This document shows, piece by piece, positions 5,439 to 8,392 of a stretch of DNA of 8,392 bases. Under the pieces are notes generated by a model. The model saw only the letters and a list, made by a program, of their open reading frames with translations, was not told the origin of the DNA and did not search any database. Positions within the stretch are counted from its first letter, which is position 1, and every line of letters starts with the position of its first letter. Source of the stretch: Candidatus Zixiibacteriota bacterium. Lineage in GTDB: Bacteria > Zixibacteria > MSB-5A5 > SM1-73. The stretch is from the NCBI GenBank assembly GCA_023127875.1, contig JAGMFA010000088.1, positions 1 to 8,392 of the forward strand, read 5' to 3'. The translations under genes and the position numbers were made by a program.

Positions 5439-6428
5439 TCATAATAGCCTCTCCTGTGCTCCTTTCTCTTTACTTATGCCTAAATGTTTATATGCTAACT
5501 CGGTGGCGGTTCTGCCCCTCGGTGTGCGATTCAAAAGCCCCTCTTGGATTAAAAACGGCTCATATATCTCCTCGATGGTCTCTCCCTCTTCTCCTACTGC
5601 CACTGCCAGAGTGTTGATTCCCACTGGACCACCTTTGAATTTGTGAATGATCACCTCCATTATCTTTTTATCCATATCATCCAAACCCAGCTCATCCACC
5701 TCCAGCATCAACAAAGCATCATGAGCAACCTGGCGGTCTATTTTTCCTTTTGCCTTCACCTCAGCATAATCTCTCACCCGACGAAGAAGTCGGTTTGCCA
5801 CCCGGGGAGTGCCCCTGGATCTTTTGGCTATCTCAAAGGCTCCCTCTCTGTCTATGCTAACGTTTAATATCTTAGCCGACCTCAAGACGATCTTATACAG
5901 ATCCTCTGGCTGATAAAAATCCAGCCTCCCCACTACTCCGAATCTTGCCCGCAGAGGTGAGGTTAGAAGTCCCGCTCTGGTGGTGGCTCCCACTAAGGTG
6001 AAAGGTTTCAGAGTAATCTTGAACGACTGAGCAGACGGTCCCTTTCCTCTTGGTATCTCGATCCTAAAATCCTCCATAGCAGGATAGAGATACTCCTCCA
6101 CCACATGGTTGAGTCTGTGGATCTCGTCGATGAAAAAAACCTCCCTTTCGTCCAGATTGGTCAAAGGTCCGGCTAAGTCTGCCGGACGCTCCAGCACCGG
6201 ACCGGAGGTAGACTTGATGTTTGCATCCATCTCTTTGGCAATTATATGCGCCAGGGTGGTTTTTCCCAAACCAGGTGGCCCATAGAATAAAACATGATCA
6301 AGAGGCTCACCCCTTTTTTTAGCCGCCTGGATGAAGATACCTAAATTCTCTTTGATCTTCTCCTGACCCACAAACTCATCAAACTTCGTAGGTCTTAGGG
6401 TAAGATCGTATTCAAATTCATCTTCCAA
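5439..6428 (-). CDS. ruvB: Holliday junction branch migration ATPase RuvB (start uncertain)
   Basis: RuvB is the hexameric AAA+ motor that, with RuvA, drives branch migration of Holliday junctions. Motifs are complete: [12 protein letters not shown] (11-22), Walker [10 protein letters not shown] (50-58), Walker B FIDEIHRL (99-106), sensor GATTRAG (147-153), arginine-finger segment PLRARFG (158-164), [13 protein letters not shown] (sensor 2) and a winged-helix end with GGPVG and RTPRGR. From the TTG at 6428 the protein has 329 residues, within family range. That TTG has no ribosome-binding site, and the frame stays open upstream to a TGA at 6474-6476, adding a plausible N-terminus ([11 protein letters not shown]). 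A CTG at 6456-6458 lies six bases after AAGGG and would give 339 residues. A one-base error in the AAAA at 6459-6462 would instead join an ATG at 6475-6477. It follows ruvA after about 117 bases. Confidence 0.95.
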   Translation of the reverse strand: MEDEFEYDLTLRPTKFDEFVGQEKIKENLGIFIQAAKKRGEPLDHVLFYGPPGLGKTTLAHIIAKEMDANIKSTSGPVLERPADLAGPLTNLDEREVFFIDEIHRLNHVVEEYLYPAMEDFRIEIPRGKGPSAQSFKITLKPFTLVGATTRAGLLTSPLRARFGVVGRLDFYQPEDLYKIVLRSAKILNVSIDREGAFEIAKRSRGTPRVANRLLRRVRDYAEVKAKGKIDRQVAHDALLMLEVDELGLDDMDKKIMEVIIHKFKGGPVGINTLAVAVGEEGETIEEIYEPFLIQEGLLNRTPRGRTATELAYKHLGISKEKGAQERLL

Positions 6429-6545
6429 TCTGTCTGGGACCGTGATTCTCTGTGGCAGAAAATTCCCTTCCCTTCATAGATTTAACCGAATTAAAATCCC
6501 CTCTCTTTCCCTATTCCCTCTTCATTAAATAAGCCACAAGCTTTT

Positions 6546-7148
6546 TCATCTGGCATATTTCAACGCTCTTTTTATCAATTCTTCCACCGGCAAAACTTCC
6601 TTTACTTCTTTAGTGACCCGCTCCAACACCTTTTTGGCATCAAATTTAGTGTATCCCAAAGATACTAAAGCCAAGACTGCCTCGTCTTGCGCAGGGACCC
6701 AAACTGCCTCCCTTTCCTTCAAATCTCTCTTCTCACCTAAATCCACCTTGCTTAGTTTCTCCTTTAATTCCACGATCAGCCGCTGGGCTTTTTTCTTGCC
6801 CACACCGGCGATAGTGGTCAGAACATCTAAATCCTCCTGGAGAACTGACCTCTGGAACTCATTCACCGAGATGCAGGAGAGAATGCTTAAAGCCAGCCTT
6901 GGTCCCACCCCATTCACCGAGATCAATAACTCAAAAAGCTCTTTCTCTGGCTGGGATGAGAATCCATAAAGCTTAAGCTCGTCTTCCCGCACGTGTTGAT
7001 AGGTTAAGACCTTAACCGTCTGGCCGGTTTCTCCCAGATGGCTATAAGTTGAGACCGGAATATTTATAGAATAGCCCACCCCACCTACCTCCAAGATCAA
7101 ATGGGTAGGGCTTTTCTCAATTAATTTTCCTTCCAAGTAGGCGATCAA
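6546..7148 (-). CDS. ruvA: Holliday junction DNA-binding protein RuvA
   Basis: RuvA binds four-way DNA junctions as a tetramer and loads RuvB rings on opposite arms. The 200-residue protein has family length and all three domains. There is an N-terminal OB fold (about 1-63, MIAYLEGKLIEK start), tandem helix-hairpin-helix motifs (VNGVGPRLALSIL, 78-90; IAGVGKKKAQRLIVELK, 113-129), a charged linker (about 131-150) and the RuvB-contacting domain III (about 154-200, EAVLALVSLGY). The start is TTG; GAGGG at 7156-7160 lies seven bases upstream and the conserved MIAYL N-terminus begins there. Its UGA stop overlaps an ATG opening a 12-codon frame that I do not call a gene. Confidence 0.97.
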   Translation of the reverse strand: MIAYLEGKLIEKSPTHLILEVGGVGYSINIPVSTYSHLGETGQTVKVLTYQHVREDELKLYGFSSQPEKELFELLISVNGVGPRLALSILSCISVNEFQRSVLQEDLDVLTTIAGVGKKKAQRLIVELKEKLSKVDLGEKRDLKEREAVWVPAQDEAVLALVSLGYTKFDAKKVLERVTKEVKEVLPVEELIKRALKYAR

Positions 7149-7204
7149 TTTTTTGCCCTCAAGATATATGCTCTATGTTACTGCGAACGCCAGATTAAGA
7201 TTTT

Positions 7205-7239
7205 TGTCTGCATACCGGTGTCTGGAGTCTGCCGTCTGC
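7205..7239 (-). repeat. Heptamer array C, five units, ruvC-ruvA gap
   Basis: Read on the minus strand the consecutive units are GCAGACG, GCAGACT, CCAGACA, CCGGTAT and GCAGACA. Four of the five fit the (G/C)CAGACN form of the family; the fourth is diverged. The array lies in the 131-base gap between ruvC and ruvA, the largest intergenic gap in the window. The rest of the gap (7149-7204 and 7240-7279) is AT-rich, holds the ruvA ribosome-binding site and shows no gene. Confidence 0.65.
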
Positions 7240-7279
7240 ATGAAAGTGTTTAACAATTTTTGATTAAGCATAGGACATA

Positions 7280-7807
7280 TCAATCTGTAGACGCTCTAGC
7301 AGATATGATAGAATTACGCCTAATTCTTTGAGCGTGACACAAGGCTACTGCTAAAGCATCAGCCGCATCTGTTGGTCGGGGCAACTCTTTCAAATTCAGG
7401 AGTTTTTTCACCATGTATTGCACCTGAGACTTGGATGCGTTTCCGGTTCCCACGATGGCGCATTTCACCTCTTTGGGAGAATATTCCCCTATGGGAATGT
7501 TGGATCTGGCGGCTGCTAAAATCGCCACTCCCCGGGCATGTCCCATTATCAGTGCCGACTTGGCATTTTTGCTGTAGAAAGCCTGCTCGATGGCAAATTG
7601 ATGAGGATGGCTATTCTTTATTATTTTCACTAACCCTTTAAAAATTTCTTTCAACTTTTCTGGAAGAGGGTCCTGGGGACTGGGCTGGATGATCCCACTT
7701 TCTATCAAAGTATTCTCTTCTCCATTAGAATTTATTAGACCATAGCCGGTAATATTACTCCCCGGATCCACCCCCAAGATTATCACTCCACTTTCTTTTT
7801 GCATCAT
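7280..7807 (-). CDS. ruvC: Holliday junction resolvase RuvC
   Basis: RuvC is the dimeric endonuclease that cuts Holliday junctions handled by RuvAB, using an RNase H-like fold. The 175-residue protein shows the four acidic catalytic positions: D14 in GVDPGS, E74 in AIEQAF, and D147 and D150 in TDAADALAVALCHAQ. GHARGVAI (89-96) and YSPKEVKCAIVGTGNASKSQV (109-129 region) are also family segments. The gene opens with two ATG codons; either would serve, and the protein reaches the conserved core within ten residues. No ribosome-binding site precedes it, because the 34-base gap after yebC is almost entirely a heptamer array. Translation may depend on coupling to yebC (inference). The yebC-ruvC-ruvA-ruvB order is common in bacteria. 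Confidence 0.97.
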   Translation of the reverse strand: MMQKESGVIILGVDPGSNITGYGLINSNGEENTLIESGIIQPSPQDPLPEKLKEIFKGLVKIIKNSHPHQFAIEQAFYSKNAKSALIMGHARGVAILAAARSNIPIGEYSPKEVKCAIVGTGNASKSQVQYMVKKLLNLKELPRPTDAADALAVALCHAQRIRRNSIISARASTD

Positions 7808-7809
7808 TT

Positions 7810-7839
7810 CTGTGAACTGTAAACTGTGAACCGTGGACT
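7810..7839 (+). repeat. Heptamer array D, four units, filling the yebC-ruvC gap
   Basis: On the plus strand the units are GTGAACT (7812-7818), GTAAACT (7819-7825), GTGAACC (7826-7832) and GTGGACT (7833-7839), with two partial bases at the left. They fit GYRRACN, the same pattern as the other arrays but more AT-rich. The array occupies nearly all of the 34 bases between the yebC stop and the ruvC ATG, including the place of a ribosome-binding site. Confidence 0.65.
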
Positions 7840-7841
7840 GA

Positions 7842-8392
7842 CTATGCGCTCAACTTCTCCATTATCTCTGTGGCGATATCGAAGTTGGCGTATACTTTCT
7901 GCACGTCCTCGTGATCCTCTAAAGCTTCCATAAGTTTGAGCATCTGTTCTGCTTGCTTGCCCTCTAATTTTATATTGGTTTGGGGAATCATGGTCAACTC
8001 TGCCTGGATGGTGGGTATGTTCTTCTCATCTAATGCCTTTTTCACTGCCTCGAATTTCTCGAATGGCGTGACGATTTCGAAATAATCTTCTTCTGAAGTC
8101 ATATCCAAAGCACCGGCATCCAGCACGGTCATCATCAGCTCTTCCTCGTCCACCTTTCCTTTATCCACCTGAATTATACCCTTCCTTTCAAACATCCATC
8201 CCACACATCCCACCTCGCCCAAGTTTCCCCCGTGCATGGCGAAGATGTGCCTGATGTCGGAGACGGCTCGATTTTTGTTGTCGGTCAACCCCTCCACCAG
8301 CACTGCCACTCCACCGGGGCCATAACCTTCGTATTTGATCTCCTCATAGGAAACACCGGGAAGCTCGCCGGTTCCTTTCTTTATGGCTCTTT
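7842..8392 (-). CDS. yebC: YebC/PmpR/TACO1 family protein, 5' end outside window
   Basis: Members of this family were long annotated as DNA-binding transcriptional regulators; TACO1 and some bacterial members act on translation. The visible 182 codons cover the C-terminal part. They open near AIKKGTGELPGVSYEEI and run through YEGYGPGGVAVLVEGLTDNKNR, FAMHGGNLGEVGCVGWMFERKG and a C-terminal region ending in DIATEIMEKLSA. These match the family closely. Against a usual length near 245-250, about 65 N-terminal residues lie beyond the right edge. The GTG at 8307-8309 is an internal valine in GGVAVLVEG, not a start; the frame is open to position 8392. It is the most upstream gene visible here and precedes ruvC by 34 bases. 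Confidence 0.95.
   Translation of the reverse strand, partial: RAIKKGTGELPGVSYEEIKYEGYGPGGVAVLVEGLTDNKNRAVSDIRHIFAMHGGNLGEVGCVGWMFERKGIIQVDKGKVDEEELMMTVLDAGALDMTSEEDYFEIVTPFEKFEAVKKALDEKNIPTIQAELTMIPQTNIKLEGKQAEQMLKLMEALEDHEDVQKVYANFDIATEIMEKLSA

Noticed and set aside
6508..6547. A 12-codon frame (MKKLVAYLMKRE) whose ATG overlaps the ruvA stop
   Set aside because: It is too short to support as a gene and has no recognisable motif; ATGA overlaps occur by chance.
3321..7839. Heptamer arrays considered as a CRISPR array
   Set aside because: The units are 7 bases long with no spacers and there are no cas genes.
8307..8309. GTG start of a 155-residue YebC
   Set aside because: It falls inside the conserved GPGGVAVLVEG segment and the frame continues to the window edge with family sequence.

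Overview
This window carries eleven bacterial genes, all on the minus strand, so transcription runs right to left. In that direction they are: yebC (5' end outside the window), ruvC, ruvA, ruvB, queH, a DUF2905 gene, queA, ispD, ispF, a dedA-family gene and ddl. Every gene is a recognisable, ordinary bacterial family with intact active-site motifs. I see no phage, transposase, CRISPR, toxin or defence gene. The base composition is moderate, TTG starts are frequent (ddl, ispD, ruvA, perhaps ruvB), and gaps hold short structured repeats. This suggests an uncultured bacterium, perhaps of a candidate phylum. I cannot name the phylum from the sequence.

Layout: 7842-8392 is yebC; 5439-7807 is the Holliday-junction set ruvC-ruvA-ruvB; 4812-5369 (queH) and 3353-4396 (queA) are two tRNA-queuosine enzymes flanking a small membrane protein gene (4516-4743); 2006-3224 is the isoprenoid pair ispD-ispF; 1298-1930 is a DedA membrane protein; 153-1199 is D-Ala-D-Ala ligase. 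No intrinsic terminator was found between genes, so one long transcript is plausible, though the gaps (28-131 nt) are wider than in a tightly packed operon. Functionally there is a recombination/repair block, a tRNA-modification block and a cell-envelope block. In the last, IspD and IspF feed isoprenoid (hence undecaprenyl) supply, DedA proteins can recycle the lipid carrier, and Ddl makes the D-Ala-D-Ala dipeptide.

The genes are conventional and the unusual material lies between them. Four gaps hold short arrays of one degenerate 7-base repeat (consensus about GYRRACN), in both orientations. Other gaps hold palindromes built on GTCCGA...TCGGAC and a 90-base structured repeat that forms the queA ribosome-binding region. 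A palindrome of similar design appears to sit in frame inside ispD, adding about eight residues to the nucleotide-binding loop. Several starts were moved from the longest possible frame to match the ribosome-binding site and the family N-terminus (queA, ispD, ispF, queH). The ruvB start is uncertain.
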